DNA from: Ramlibacter sp. | GTDB taxonomy: Bacteria; Pseudomonadota; Gammaproteobacteria; Burkholderiales; Burkholderiaceae_C | Assembly: GCA_025351615.1 (NCBI GenBank) | Contig: JANXVP010000551.1 | Coordinates: 1 to 14,901, forward strand | Direction: 5' to 3' | Length of the DNA: 14,901 nucleotides | In this document: positions 1-9,262 of the stretch, piece after piece | Layout of the letters: every line of letters starts with the position of its first letter | Position numbering within the stretch: the first letter of the stretch is position 1 | The notes under the pieces: generated by a model | What the model saw: only the letters and a program-made list of their open reading frames with translations | Database searches by the model: none | What the model was told of the DNA's origin: nothing | Program-made: the position numbers and the translations under genes

Positions 1-620
1 TTGCCAACGGCGAGTTCACCATCAAGGGCACGGACAAGAAAATCACCTTCGGGCAGGTCGCGCTGACGGCCTACGTGCCGCACAACTACCCGCTCGACAA
101 GCTGGAGCCGGGCCTGAACGAAACCGCGTTCTACGACCCGACCAACTTCACCTTCCCGGGCGGCACCTACATCTGCGAGGTCGAGGTCGACCGCCAGACC
201 GGCGAGGTCCGGGTCGACCGCTTCACCGCGGTGGACGACTTCGGCACCATCATCAACCCGATGATCGTGCAGGGCCAGGTGCACGGCGGCCTGGTGCAGG
301 GCATCGGCCAGGCGCTGATGGAGCGCTGCGTCTACGACAACGAGAGCGGCCAGCTGCTGACCGGCAGCTTCATGGACTATGCGATGCCGCGTGCCGCCGA
401 CTTCCCCGAGTTCAAGCTGGCGACGCACTGCACGCCGTGCACCCACAACCCGCTGGGTACCAAGGGCTGCGGCGAGGCCGGCGCCATCGGCTCGCCGCCG
501 GCCGTGATCAATGCGGTGCTGGACGCGCTGGCGCCGCTGGGCGTCAAGGACCTGGACATGCCGGCGTCGCCGCACCGGGTCTGGGAAGCCATGGAAGCGG
601 GCCGGCTGGCCGCGCACTAG
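1..620 (+). CDS. coxL: Xanthine-oxidase-family molybdopterin-binding large subunit, CoxL-like (5'-truncated)
   Basis: This is the C-terminal part of a molybdenum hydroxylase large subunit, the chain that carries the Mo-molybdopterin cytosine dinucleotide centre where substrate is hydroxylated. The frame is open from base 3 and runs off the left edge, so about 205 residues of a protein normally near 780-800 residues are present. Visible hallmarks are [14 protein letters not shown] (cofactor-binding loop) and [19 protein letters not shown]. The Glu in the latter (codon 474-476) matches the catalytic base conserved in CoxL and xanthine dehydrogenase. The active-site loop that separates form I CO dehydrogenase (AYRCSFR) from form II lies upstream of the window, so the substrate cannot be assigned. 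The FAD subunit follows after 18 bases, and a 2Fe-2S small subunit is expected upstream. The family is certain; the CoxL label rests on the downstream D-E-G genes. Confidence 0.9.
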   Translation, partial: ANGEFTIKGTDKKITFGQVALTAYVPHNYPLDKLEPGLNETAFYDPTNFTFPGGTYICEVEVDRQTGEVRVDRFTAVDDFGTIINPMIVQGQVHGGLVQGIGQALMERCVYDNESGQLLTGSFMDYAMPRAADFPEFKLATHCTPCTHNPLGTKGCGEAGAIGSPPAVINAVLDALAPLGVKDLDMPASPHRVWEAMEAGRLAAH

Positions 621-626
621 CCAAGC

Positions 627-632
627 AAAGGA
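627..632 (+). promoter_or_regulatory. Ribosome binding site of the FAD subunit gene
   Basis: AAAGGA lies six bases before the ATG at 639, in the 18-base gap after the large-subunit stop. It fixes the start of the FAD subunit gene at 639. Confidence 0.6.
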
Positions 633-638
633 ATCACC

Positions 639-1433
639 ATGTACGCCTTCACCCTCGAACGTCCCACCACCCTGGCCGATGCCGTCCGGTTGGCCACCGC
701 AGGGGCCCAGCCGCTGGCCGGCGGCCAGACCCTGCTGGCCTCGATGAAACTGCGCTTGGCCGCCCCCGAGCAACTCGCCGACCTGGGGGCAGTCAAGGAA
801 CTCACCGGTATCCGCAAGGAGGGCAACGCCTTCGTGATCGGCGCCATGTCGCGCCATCTGGATGTCGCCAACCATGCCGAGATCAAGGCGGCGTACCCGG
901 CGCTGGCCGATCTGGCGTCGCGCATCGGCGACCGGCAGGTGCGCGCCCTCGGCACCATCGGCGGTTCGGTGGCCAACAACGATCCGGCGGCCTGCTATCC
1001 CGCGGCCGTCCTGGCCTCCGGCGCCACTGTCGTCACCGACCGGCGGCAGATCCCGGCCGACGATTTCTTCCAGGGCATGTTCAGCACCGCGCTGGATGGC
1101 GGCGAGCTGATCACGGCGATCCGTTTTCCGGTCCCGCGCCGGGCCGTGTACCAGAAGCAGCGCCAGAAGGCATCCCACTTCCCGCTGGTGGGCGTGTTCA
1201 TCGCGCAGTACGACAGCGGGGTGCGGGTGGCCGTCACCGGCGCCAGCAGCAGCGGCGTGTTCCGCCACAAGGGGTTGGAGGAGGCGCTCGGCAAGAGCTT
1301 TACGGTCGAGGCCGCGAGCCGGGTCAAGATCGGTGCCGCCGACCTCAGTTCGGACCTGCATGCGACGGCTGCCTACCGCGCCAACCTGATCAGCGTGCTG
1401 ACGCAGCGCGGCGTGGCGCAGGCACTGGGCTGA
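639..1433 (+). CDS. coxM: FAD-binding subunit of CO-dehydrogenase-like molybdenum hydroxylase (CoxM-like)
   Basis: This 264-residue protein is the medium subunit, which binds FAD and passes electrons from the 2Fe-2S subunit towards the quinone or other acceptor. The two FAD-contacting signatures are present: an AGGQ loop at residues 27-30 (CoxM has AGGHS) and TIGG at 106-109 within GTIGGSVANNDPAACYP. The C-terminal half fits the CO_deh_flav_C domain. It is slightly shorter than the roughly 288-residue CoxM of true CO dehydrogenase, which is usual for form II-like members. It follows the large subunit, giving an L-M order, and precedes the MoxR gene by 12 bases. No signal peptide is visible, so it is cytoplasmic. 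Confidence in the family is high. The 'coxM' symbol means homology only; CO is not shown to be the substrate. Confidence 0.92.
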   Translation: MYAFTLERPTTLADAVRLATAGAQPLAGGQTLLASMKLRLAAPEQLADLGAVKELTGIRKEGNAFVIGAMSRHLDVANHAEIKAAYPALADLASRIGDRQVRALGTIGGSVANNDPAACYPAAVLASGATVVTDRRQIPADDFFQGMFSTALDGGELITAIRFPVPRRAVYQKQRQKASHFPLVGVFIAQYDSGVRVAVTGASSSGVFRHKGLEEALGKSFTVEAASRVKIGAADLSSDLHATAAYRANLISVLTQRGVAQALG

Positions 1434-1445
1434 GGCCGGCCCTCA

Positions 1446-2387
<942 letters not shown>

Positions 2388-2394
2388 CGGCGTC

Positions 2395-3582
2395 ATGAAG
2401 CTGGGTGACGCACGCGCCGGGAAACTTCCGGACAACATCACTGGCTTTGGCCGCGCCTTGCGCCGCGCGGGCGTCCCCGCCGACAGCGAACGCATCGCAC
2501 TGGCGACGCAGGCTGCGCAGCTGGTCGGGGTCGCGAACAAGGCTGACCTGCGCGCCGCGTTCGAGGCCGTGATGATCAGCCGCGAGCAGGACCGGCAGGT
2601 CTTTCGCGAACTGTTCGACGCTTATTTCCGCGACCCGGAGATGGCGAACAAGCTGCTGGCGCAACTGCTGCCCAGCGCCGAGGGCAAGGCCGAGCCCAGC
2701 AAGCGCCGACCCCGCGTGCGTGAAGCGCTGGCCGCGCCGAAAATGCCCGGCCGCGCCGCGCCCGACAAGGCGGACCAGGAGGTCGATTTCGACGCGGCCA
2801 TGACGGCCAGCGACCTCGACACCTTGAAGCATGCGGATTTCAGCGCCCTGAGCGGCGTCGAATACCACCTGGTCGAGCAGCTCGCCCGCGACATTGCGCT
2901 GCCGGTGCCCCGGCTCCCGGCGCGGCGCCGGCGGCCGGCAAGCCACGGCGACCGCTTGCACTGGCCAGGCGTGATGCGGCGGGCGGCCCGCACCGGCGGC
3001 GAGTTGCTGCAACTGCCCCGGCTGCGCCGGCTGCAAGAGCCGCTTCCGCTGCTGGTGCTGGTGGATGTCTCGGGGTCGATGGAGCGCTATGCGCGCCTGT
3101 TGCTGGCTTTCCTGCACGCCGCCACGCGGTCGCAGCGGCGGCGGGACGTGTTCGCTTTCGGGACCCATCTCACCGACCTGACGCCGGCGTTCCGGCTCGC
3201 CGACACCGACGCGATGCTGGCGGCCGCCAGCGCGGCGATCGACGACTTCGCCGGTGGCACGCGGTTGGGCGATTCGCTGGCCACCCTGCGCCGTCAGCAC
3301 GCGCGCCGGCTGATCGGCCGCCGCACGCTGGTATTGCTGATCACCGACGGGCTCGACACCGGGGAGCCTGAAGATCTCGCGAGCGAGCTGCAATGGCTGG
3401 TGCGCCACAGTCGCAAGTTGCTGTGGCTCAATCCCTTGTTGCGCTTCGACGGGTATGCTCCGGCCGCGCGCGGTGCCGCCGTGCTGCATCGCTACGCGCA
3501 TGGCATGCTCGCGGTGCACAATTTGAGCAAACTGAAGGACCTGGCGGCCGGACTGGCCGCGGTCATGAACCCACAGGACTGA
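2395..3582 (+). CDS. coxE: VWA domain protein, CoxE-like molybdoenzyme maturation factor
   Basis: This is a 395-residue protein. The N-terminal half is charged and helical, beginning LPDNITGFGRALRRAGVP, a pattern typical of CoxE. The C-terminal half is a von Willebrand factor A domain with an intact metal-ion-dependent adhesion site: DVSGS at 224-228, Thr289 in GGTRLGDSL, and Asp318 in LITDGLD. With the upstream MoxR ATPase it is expected to form a metal-chelatase-like remodelling pair acting on the molybdenum enzyme. The frame stays open for about 120 codons upstream inside the MoxR gene. The ATG at 2395 is chosen because it follows the MoxR stop by seven bases and gives the family-typical N-terminus. 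The SD before it is weak (GACGGCG), which suggests translational coupling to the MoxR gene. The last bases carry the SD for the next gene. Confidence 0.9.
   Translation: MKLGDARAGKLPDNITGFGRALRRAGVPADSERIALATQAAQLVGVANKADLRAAFEAVMISREQDRQVFRELFDAYFRDPEMANKLLAQLLPSAEGKAEPSKRRPRVREALAAPKMPGRAAPDKADQEVDFDAAMTASDLDTLKHADFSALSGVEYHLVEQLARDIALPVPRLPARRRRPASHGDRLHWPGVMRRAARTGGELLQLPRLRRLQEPLPLLVLVDVSGSMERYARLLLAFLHAATRSQRRRDVFAFGTHLTDLTPAFRLADTDAMLAAASAAIDDFAGGTRLGDSLATLRRQHARRLIGRRTLVLLITDGLDTGEPEDLASELQWLVRHSRKLLWLNPLLRFDGYAPAARGAAVLHRYAHGMLAVHNLSKLKDLAAGLAAVMNPQD
3575..3578 (+). promoter_or_regulatory. Ribosome binding site of coxG, inside the coxE end
   Basis: AGGA lies six bases before the ATG at 3585. 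It favours that start over the second in-frame ATG at 3591 and over the longer upstream open frame. Confidence 0.5.
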
Positions 3583-3584
3583 TC

Positions 3585-4208
3585 ATGGAAATGGAAGGCA
3601 CCCGCGCCCTCGCGGTCACGCAGCAGCAGGCCTGGGACGCGCTCAACGACCCCGAGGTGCTGAAGGTCTGCATCCCCGGCTGCGACAAGGTCGAGGCGAC
3701 GGGCGAAAACCAGTACGCCGTCGGCATGGCCGTGAAGATCGGACCGGTCGCTGCCAGATTCAACGGCAAGATCACCCTGAGCGAAATCCATCCGCCCGCC
3801 AGCTACACCATCGCATTCGACGGGCAGGGCGGCGCGGCGGGCTTTGGCAAGGGCAGCTCGCAGGTCCAGCTGTCGCCGCAGCCGGACGGCCCGGGCTGCG
3901 TGCTCGACTACAAGGTGCAGGCGCAGGTGGGCGGCAAGATCGCGCAGCTGGGCCAGCGCCTGATCGACGGCGTGGCTCGCTCGATGGCCGAGGATTTCTT
4001 CAAGCGTTTCGACAGCGAAATGCGGCGCGTGCATCCGCAGGCCTACGCGGCGGCAGAAGAGGCGGCAGCAGTGGCAGCGGCCGCTGGCGCAGGCGTTTTG
4101 CCGTCGACCGGTGCGGCGCCGATGACTGAGCGCGGGGGCGTGCCGGTTTGGGTGTGGGTGGTGGCGGCCGTGGTGGCGGTGACGGTGGCCGTCCTGCTGT
4201 TCCGATAG
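3585..4208 (+). CDS. coxG: CoxG-like SRPBCC protein with C-terminal membrane anchor
   Basis: This 207-residue protein has a START/SRPBCC (CoxG) domain over about residues 1-150, an Ala-rich linker at about 154-170, and a Val-rich transmembrane helix at 186-206 that ends in a lone Arg. The N-terminal stretch PEVLKVCIPGCDKVE is characteristic of CoxG. Known CoxG proteins tether CO dehydrogenase to the cytoplasmic membrane, and recent work links them to quinone handling. Here the same architecture suggests that the molybdoenzyme delivers electrons to the membrane quinone pool. The gene starts two bases after the VWA stop. An in-frame extension to 3393 is open but overlaps coxE and is not used. 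The family call is firm; the electron-transfer role is inferred. Confidence 0.92.
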   Translation: MEMEGTRALAVTQQQAWDALNDPEVLKVCIPGCDKVEATGENQYAVGMAVKIGPVAARFNGKITLSEIHPPASYTIAFDGQGGAAGFGKGSSQVQLSPQPDGPGCVLDYKVQAQVGGKIAQLGQRLIDGVARSMAEDFFKRFDSEMRRVHPQAYAAAEEAAAVAAAAGAGVLPSTGAAPMTERGGVPVWVWVVAAVVAVTVAVLLFR

Positions 4209-4220
4209 CGCTGCAGTCAC

Positions 4221-4224
4221 GGGG
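4221..4224 (+). promoter_or_regulatory. Candidate ribosome binding site of the TctC-type receptor gene
   Basis: GGGG lies seven bases before the ATG at 4232, in the 23-base gap after coxG. It supports that start rather than the in-frame ATG at 4148, which lies inside coxG. No promoter-like sequence fits into the short gap. Confidence 0.4.
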
Positions 4225-4231
4225 CACTTTG

Positions 4232-5263
4232 ATGAGTTTGCCGCAGGCGCATCGTCCTGGCGCCGCGTGGTCGCGGCGGCGCTGGGCCGCGGCCATGGCA
4301 TGTTGCGGCGTCGGGATCGGTTCGCGCGTGCAGGCGCAACCGGCGTCGGCTTTTCCCTCGAGGCCGGTCACGCTGGTGGTGCCCTGGCCGGCGGGCGGGG
4401 CCACCGACCTGACCATGCGCATCCTCGGCGACATTGCGGGCCGGCACCTCGGCCAGCCGGTGGTGGTCGAAAATCGGCCGGGGGCCGCCGGCACACTGGT
4501 CGCGACTGCGCTGCGTGCCGCTACTCCCGACGGCTACACCATCGGCCAGTTGCCACTCACGCTGTACCGGTTTCCGTTCCAGCAGAAAGTCAGCTGGGAT
4601 CCCCTGCGCGACATCACGCCGGTCATCCAGATTTCCGGCGTCACGTTCGGCATCGTGGTGCCGGCCGACAGTCTGTTCCAGAGCCTGCCCGAGCTGATGG
4701 CGTGGGCCCGGGCGCACCCCGGCAGCCTGACCGTGGGCTCGACCGGTATCGGCACCACCGCGCATCTGGCGATGGAGGAGATCACGGCGGCGGAAGGTGT
4801 GAGCTACATCCACGTGCCGTACAAGGGCACGGCTGATCAGATGCTGGCCGTCGCTGGCAAGACACTGATGGTCGGCGTCAACTCCACCGGCTTCGCGCCG
4901 TACGTGGATGGCGGCAAGCTGCGGCTGCTGGCAGTGTTCAGTGCGCAGCGCAGCAAACGCTGGCCGCAGGTGCCGACTGTGAAGGAGCTCGGTTACGCCA
5001 ACGCCGTCCACAACTCTCCGTACGGCATCGGCGCGCCGGTGGGCACCGATGTCGCCATCGTTCGCAAGCTGCACGACGCGTTGAAACTCGCGATGTTCGA
5101 TCCGCAACACCTTCTGGAGATCGCGAAGTACGACCAGGAGCCGGATTACCTGGGCAGCGCCGATTACGCGCGCCACCTGCAGCAGATGTCGGCGCGGGAG
5201 CGGATGCTGCTCGCCCGGCTGGGGCTCGCCGTCGCCCCTGGCCAAACCGGAACAGCCCGATGA
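4232..5263 (+). CDS. TctC/Bug-family tripartite tricarboxylate transporter receptor (periplasmic)
   Basis: This is a 343-residue extracytoplasmic solute receptor of the Bug family, which is greatly expanded in Burkholderiales. An Arg-rich N-terminus (SRRRWAAAM, residues 14-22) and a hydrophobic stretch make a signal peptide with a likely cut after VQA near residue 35. The RRRW run could also mark Tat export. Family hallmarks are FPSRPVTLVVPWPAGGATD from residue 41, VENRPGAAG at 79-87 and a PYKGT loop. Bug proteins typically bind carboxylates, aromatic acids or amides. No TctA or TctB membrane partner is nearby. Instead its stop overlaps the ATG of an ABC ATPase (ATGA at 5260-5263), which is an unusual partnership. 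It could bind a product or substrate of the molybdoenzyme, or act as a sensor receptor. The ligand is unknown. Confidence 0.93.
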   Translation: MSLPQAHRPGAAWSRRRWAAAMACCGVGIGSRVQAQPASAFPSRPVTLVVPWPAGGATDLTMRILGDIAGRHLGQPVVVENRPGAAGTLVATALRAATPDGYTIGQLPLTLYRFPFQQKVSWDPLRDITPVIQISGVTFGIVVPADSLFQSLPELMAWARAHPGSLTVGSTGIGTTAHLAMEEITAAEGVSYIHVPYKGTADQMLAVAGKTLMVGVNSTGFAPYVDGGKLRLLAVFSAQRSKRWPQVPTVKELGYANAVHNSPYGIGAPVGTDVAIVRKLHDALKLAMFDPQHLLEIAKYDQEPDYLGSADYARHLQQMSARERMLLARLGLAVAPGQTGTAR

Positions 5264-6000
5264 CGACCGCGGCCCCGGCCCTGGTCTGCCGCCAGGTGAA
5301 GAAAAGCTTCGGTCCGGTGCATGCACTGGGCGGCGTGTCGTTGCAGGTCGCGCCGGGCGAGATGGTGGCGCTGCTCGGTCCCAATGGCGCGGGCAAGTCG
5401 ACGTTGTTCCAGATTCTCACCGGGCTGTTTGTCGCCGACGCTGGCGAGGTGGAAGTGCTGGGCGCCGACATGCGCCGCAACCCGGTGGCGGCACTGGCCC
5501 GGCTCGGTGTGGTGTTCCAGCAAATGGCGCTGGACCTGAACCTGTCGGTGCGCGCCAACCTGCGCTTCCACGCCGACCTGCACGGCCTGCCGCGCAGGTC
5601 CGCCCACCTGCGGATTGACGCCATGCTGGCCCATTTCGGGCTGGCTGACCAGGCGAGCGCGCCGGCGCGCAGTTTGTCGGGCGGCAACCGGCGCAAAGTC
5701 GAACTGCTGCGCGCGCTGCTGCACGAGCCGGCGCTGCTGCTGATGGACGAAGCGACGGTGGGCCTCGATCCCGCGTCGCGCAACCGGCTGGTCGACGAGG
5801 TGGTGGCGTTGACGGCCAGTCGCGGCATCGGCGTGCTCTGGGCCACCCACCTGGTGGCAGAAGCCGAGCGGGCACACCGTGTGGTTGTGCTCGACAAGGG
5901 CCTCGTGCTGTTCGACGGCGCCGCCGCCGACCTGTGCCTGCAGCAAGGCCAGAGCAGTCTCGAGGCGGCCTTCCTGCAACTGACCGGAGCACGCCAATGA
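5260..6000 (+). CDS. ABC transporter ATP-binding protein, PQQ-dependent alcohol dehydrogenase-associated type (PedB-like)
   Basis: This 246-residue nucleotide-binding subunit has Walker A GPNGAGKST at 40-48, Q-loop at VVFQQ (84-88), signature LSGGN at 139-143, Walker B LLLMDEA at 159-165 with catalytic Glu164, and H-loop His197 in ATHLV. The wording RKVELLRALLHEPALLLMDE followed by TVGLDPASR fits the subfamily found with PQQ alcohol dehydrogenase systems (PedB of Pseudomonas, related to LutE of methylotrophs). This subfamily couples to ABC-2-type permeases. The matching permease is 4.4 kb downstream at 10423. Small departures are LSGGN in place of a Gln or His and DEA in place of DEP; both should be functional. 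It is coupled to the TctC gene by ATGA and to the beta-propeller gene by another ATGA. It is cytoplasmic and would be recruited to the permease. Confidence 0.92.
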   Translation: MTTAAPALVCRQVKKSFGPVHALGGVSLQVAPGEMVALLGPNGAGKSTLFQILTGLFVADAGEVEVLGADMRRNPVAALARLGVVFQQMALDLNLSVRANLRFHADLHGLPRRSAHLRIDAMLAHFGLADQASAPARSLSGGNRRKVELLRALLHEPALLLMDEATVGLDPASRNRLVDEVVALTASRGIGVLWATHLVAEAERAHRVVVLDKGLVLFDGAAADLCLQQGQSSLEAAFLQLTGARQ

Positions 6001-6980
6001 AGAGTTTCAGGCAACCCGTCGCCACCACGCTGGCGCTTGCCGCGGCGCTCCTTCTCGCGTCCGGCGCCCAGTCGCGCGAAACAGGGCAGGTCTTCGTGTC
6101 GAGCGAAAAGGACAACACGCTGGTCATGGTCGATGTCGCCCGTGCTGAGACGACCGGCTCTGCGCCGGTCTGCAAGCGGCCCCGCCACCTGCAACTCAGC
6201 CCCGACCGCAGCCGGCTGTACGTCGCCTGCAGCGATGGCAACCACATCGCGGTGTGGGACATCGCAGCCCGCAAGGTGGTGGACAAGCTCGAAGTCGGCG
6301 ACGACCCGGAGATGTTCGACATCAGTCCCGACGGTCGCATGCTGTACGCCTCCAACGAGGAGGATTCGGCGCTCACGGGATACGACCTCGTCACGCACCG
6401 GAAAATGTTCGAGGTCAAGGTGGGCGGCGAGCCCGAAGGCGTCAAGGTCAGTGCCGACGGCAAGACCGTCTATGTGGCATCCGAGGTCGCCAGCACGGTC
6501 CATGTGATCGATGTCGCGTCCCGCAAGGTGGTGAAGAACATTGCCGTCGGCAAGCGGCCGCGCCGCTTTCTGCTGACGGCGAGCCAGCTGTGGGTCAGCA
6601 ACGAACTCGGCGCCAGCGTCAGCCTGATCGGACTGGCGGACCACGCAGTGCAGGGCACGATCGAATTCAGGCCGCCGGGCATGCGCGCGGAAGACGTGAC
6701 GCCGGTGGGGATGGCGCTGTCGGGCGACGGCAAGACGGCGTATGTCGGCCTGGGCCGCGCCAACCATGTGGCGGTGGTCGATGTCGCCAACCACCAGGTG
6801 CGCGGCTACGTGCTGGTCGGCAAGCGCGCGTGGGGCCTGGGCCTGTCGCGCGACGGCCGCCGGCTGTACGTTGCCAACGGCCTCTCGGACGACCTGACCA
6901 TCGTCGACACGGCGGCGATGAAAGCAGTCAAGACGGTGCGGGCCGGCCGGTCGCCGCACAGCGTGGTGGTCGATGACTGA
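5997..6980 (+). CDS. Secreted YVTN beta-propeller protein, PQQ-dependent catabolism-associated type
   Basis: This 327-residue exported protein has a signal peptide at about 1-26 (hydrophobic core TLALAAALLLASGA). Seven YVTN-like strands follow: QVFVSS (31), RLYVAC (73), MLYASN (115), TVYVAS (157), QLWVSN (197), TAYVGL (247) and RLYVAN (289). Each is followed by a ..VxDV-type strand, so a complete seven-blade propeller is likely. The sequence style matches the propeller proteins encoded beside PQQ alcohol dehydrogenases and the Ped ABC transporter (PedA2-like). They are periplasmic and their biochemical role is not settled; ligand capture or scaffolding is possible. The ATG at 5997 overlaps the ATPase stop (ATGA) and has GGAG seven bases upstream, so the longer open frame from 5934 is rejected. 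The end overlaps the TonB receptor gene by eight bases. No heme or metal motif is seen. Confidence 0.9.
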   Translation: MKSFRQPVATTLALAAALLLASGAQSRETGQVFVSSEKDNTLVMVDVARAETTGSAPVCKRPRHLQLSPDRSRLYVACSDGNHIAVWDIAARKVVDKLEVGDDPEMFDISPDGRMLYASNEEDSALTGYDLVTHRKMFEVKVGGEPEGVKVSADGKTVYVASEVASTVHVIDVASRKVVKNIAVGKRPRRFLLTASQLWVSNELGASVSLIGLADHAVQGTIEFRPPGMRAEDVTPVGMALSGDGKTAYVGLGRANHVAVVDVANHQVRGYVLVGKRAWGLGLSRDGRRLYVANGLSDDLTIVDTAAMKAVKTVRAGRSPHSVVVDD

Positions 6981-9261
6981 AGTGCGCCTCGTTCGTCGCG
7001 CCGTCCTCGCTTGCGCGCTCGCGCCGCTCGCTGCGCTGGTGCAGTCGCAGCCGGGCGACGTCGTCCACATGCTGGACCAGGTGCAGGTGCTGGGCCAGAC
7101 GCCCTTGCCCGGGCTGGTGCAGCAACGCGACCGCTATCCGGGCAACGTGCAACTCGCCGACGACGGCGCGATCGAGCGCGCCAAAACCGCCAACCTGCCG
7201 GAGTTCATGAGCCGGCAGCTCACGGGTGTCACCGTCAACGAGGTCCAGGGCAGCCCGTTCCAGGTCGACGTCAACTACCGCGGCCACCGGCTGTCGCCGA
7301 CGCTGGGCACGCCGCAAGGCCTGTCCGCATACCTCGATGGCGTGCGCATCAATGAACCGTTCGGCGACGTGATGAACTGGGACCTGCTGCCCGAAGCGGC
7401 GATCGCCAGCGTCGCACTGATTCCGGGCTCCAATCCGCTGTTCGGCCTGAACACGCTGGGCGGCGCGTTGGTGCTTTCCACCAAATCGGGCCGTACCCAC
7501 GCAGGGACCGAAGCCGACATCTCGATCGGCAGCTTCGGCCGGCGCCGGCTCGACTTCGGCCACGGCGTGCAGTGGGCGGATGGCTGGCACGGTTACCTGG
7601 CGACCACGCTGTTTGGCGAGCGCGGCTGGCGCGAGGAATCGCCGGGGCGGCTGGGCAACCTGTTCGCCAAGGTCGGTCGCGAGCACGCCGGAACCGAATG
7701 GAGCTTGAGCTGGCTGGCCGCCCGCAGCCGCCTCACCGGCAACGGTCCGCTGAGCCAAAGCCTGGACGACATCGACCCGCGTTCCGGCTACACCTTCCAC
7801 GACACCACGCGCAACCGGGCCTCGCTGCTGAATTTCAGCGCCAGCCACATGCTGGATTCAGGCGACAAACTCGCCGGGCTGGTCTGGCACCGGAGCGGCC
7901 GGCGCGAGGGCAGCAATGGGGACGTCAACGGCGCCTGGACCGACTGGCTGGCGGGCTGCGAAGGCGCCGGCGGAACGCGCGCATGTTCGGACCCCGCCGA
8001 TCCCGCCTACGTGAGCCGCACCGCCGTCGTCAACCAGAGCGCCGCGCGCCAGTCGGCCAGCGGCGCCGGGCTGCAGTGGACGCGCCAGGCGGGCCGCCAC
8101 CAGTTCGCGGTCGGCGCCGACGCTTCTGCCAGCCGGATCGGCTACGAGCAATTCACACGGGAGGGTGCGTTCGATGCGGGCCGCGTCGCCGTTGCCGATC
8201 CGCTGGCACCGCTGGTGCAGGCGGTGGCGCTGGTCGGCAGGAGCGACCAGGCCAGCTTGTTCGCGACCGACATTGTCAGTCTGGGAACCCGCACGCAGCT
8301 GACGTTCTCGGCACGCTGGAACCGCACGCAGGTGGCGAATACGTTGACCGCGAACGGCAGCACCGGCCGGGAATCTTTCAGCTACCACAAGCTGAACCCC
8401 GCGGTCGGGGCGACGCACGCTTTCAGCGACGCATTCAACGTCTTCGCCAACCTCTCGCAAGGCACGCGGGTGCCGACGGCACTCGAGCTGGGTTGCGCCG
8501 ATCCGGCCCGGCCCTGCGTGCTGCCGGCCGGGCTGCAGTCCGATCCCTATTTGCGGCAGGTGGTCGCCCGCACCGCCGAAGCGGGGTTTCGCGCCAAGCC
8601 GGATCCGCGCCTGCAGCTGTCGGCGTCGCTGTTTCACACCGTGAACCAGGACGACATCGTGTTCGTGCGTTCCGGCGTTTCCCAGGCGGGCTACTTCAGC
8701 AACGTCGGCAAGACCTTGCGCCAGGGCCTGGAGCTCGCGGCCCGCTGGCGCCAGCCGGGCTGGCAGTGGCGGGCCGATTACAGCTGGCTGCAGGCGACCT
8801 ACCGCGGCGAGGGCACGTTGCCCGGACCGTTGAGCACCCCCGACCGGCCCAATCGCTTCGGCCCCGGCACGCCGATCGCCGGACTGCCGCGGCAGGTGCT
8901 CAAACTGGGCGCGGACTGGCAGGCCTTGCCTGCCCTGACGCTCGGCGCCGACTGGATGGCGGCTGGATCGCAAATGGTCGCCGGCAACGAAGGCGGCAGC
9001 CGGCCCGAACTCGGCAAGCTGGCGGGCTATGCGTTGCTCGACGCGCGTGTGGTGTGGCAGGTCGCGTCGCGCTGGCAGGCGTATCTGCGGATCGGCAACC
9101 TGCTGGACCGGCGTTATGCCAGCTTCGCCACCGGCAACCGCGATCTGTTTCCGGGAGGCCGTGCGTTGCAGCCCGGCGACCAGGCGCTGGCGTCGCGCTT
9201 CCTCGCGTCCGGCGCGGGCCGGTCTCTGACACTGGGCGCCCGCTATGAATGGGGTCTCTGA
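6973..9261 (+). CDS. TonB-dependent outer-membrane receptor 1
   Basis: This 762-residue receptor has a short signal peptide (residues 1 to about 25, core AVLACALAPLAALV) and a TonB-box-like DQVQVLG at 35-41. The plug domain spans about 45-175 and includes LSAYLDGVRINEPFGDVMNWD (118-137) and the loop NPLFGLNTLGGALVLSTKSG. A 22-strand barrel follows. Two tight cysteine pairs, C329/C338 and C508/C515 (LGCADPARPC), sit in probable extracellular loops. The last residues, ARYEWGL, end in Leu rather than the usual terminal Phe. It overlaps the propeller gene by eight bases, and its end lies beside the ABC binding-protein gene, so it belongs to this transport cassette. The ligand is unknown. Candidates from context are a metal or lanthanide chelate, PQQ, or a poorly diffusing organic substrate. 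It differs clearly from the second receptor at 11260. Confidence 0.93.
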   Translation: MTEVRLVRRAVLACALAPLAALVQSQPGDVVHMLDQVQVLGQTPLPGLVQQRDRYPGNVQLADDGAIERAKTANLPEFMSRQLTGVTVNEVQGSPFQVDVNYRGHRLSPTLGTPQGLSAYLDGVRINEPFGDVMNWDLLPEAAIASVALIPGSNPLFGLNTLGGALVLSTKSGRTHAGTEADISIGSFGRRRLDFGHGVQWADGWHGYLATTLFGERGWREESPGRLGNLFAKVGREHAGTEWSLSWLAARSRLTGNGPLSQSLDDIDPRSGYTFHDTTRNRASLLNFSASHMLDSGDKLAGLVWHRSGRREGSNGDVNGAWTDWLAGCEGAGGTRACSDPADPAYVSRTAVVNQSAARQSASGAGLQWTRQAGRHQFAVGADASASRIGYEQFTREGAFDAGRVAVADPLAPLVQAVALVGRSDQASLFATDIVSLGTRTQLTFSARWNRTQVANTLTANGSTGRESFSYHKLNPAVGATHAFSDAFNVFANLSQGTRVPTALELGCADPARPCVLPAGLQSDPYLRQVVARTAEAGFRAKPDPRLQLSASLFHTVNQDDIVFVRSGVSQAGYFSNVGKTLRQGLELAARWRQPGWQWRADYSWLQATYRGEGTLPGPLSTPDRPNRFGPGTPIAGLPRQVLKLGADWQALPALTLGADWMAAGSQMVAGNEGGSRPELGKLAGYALLDARVVWQVASRWQAYLRIGNLLDRRYASFATGNRDLFPGGRALQPGDQALASRFLASGAGRSLTLGARYEWGL

Positions 9262-9262
9262 C

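Noticed and set aside
4139..4206. GTG/GGTGG-rich repetitive stretch at the coxG end
   Set aside because: It is explained by Val codons of the C-terminal transmembrane helix and is not a separate repeat element.
4209..4231. Possible promoter separating the cox block from the transport cassette
   Set aside because: The gap is only 23 bases, and no -35/-10 pair is recognisable in it. A promoter inside the coxG end cannot be excluded but has no visible support.
4938..7070. A 710-residue open frame on the minus strand across the TctC, ATPase and propeller genes
   Set aside because: It is antisense to three genes with clear family motifs and has low-complexity Arg/Ala/Pro-rich composition. High-GC codon bias often leaves such frames open.
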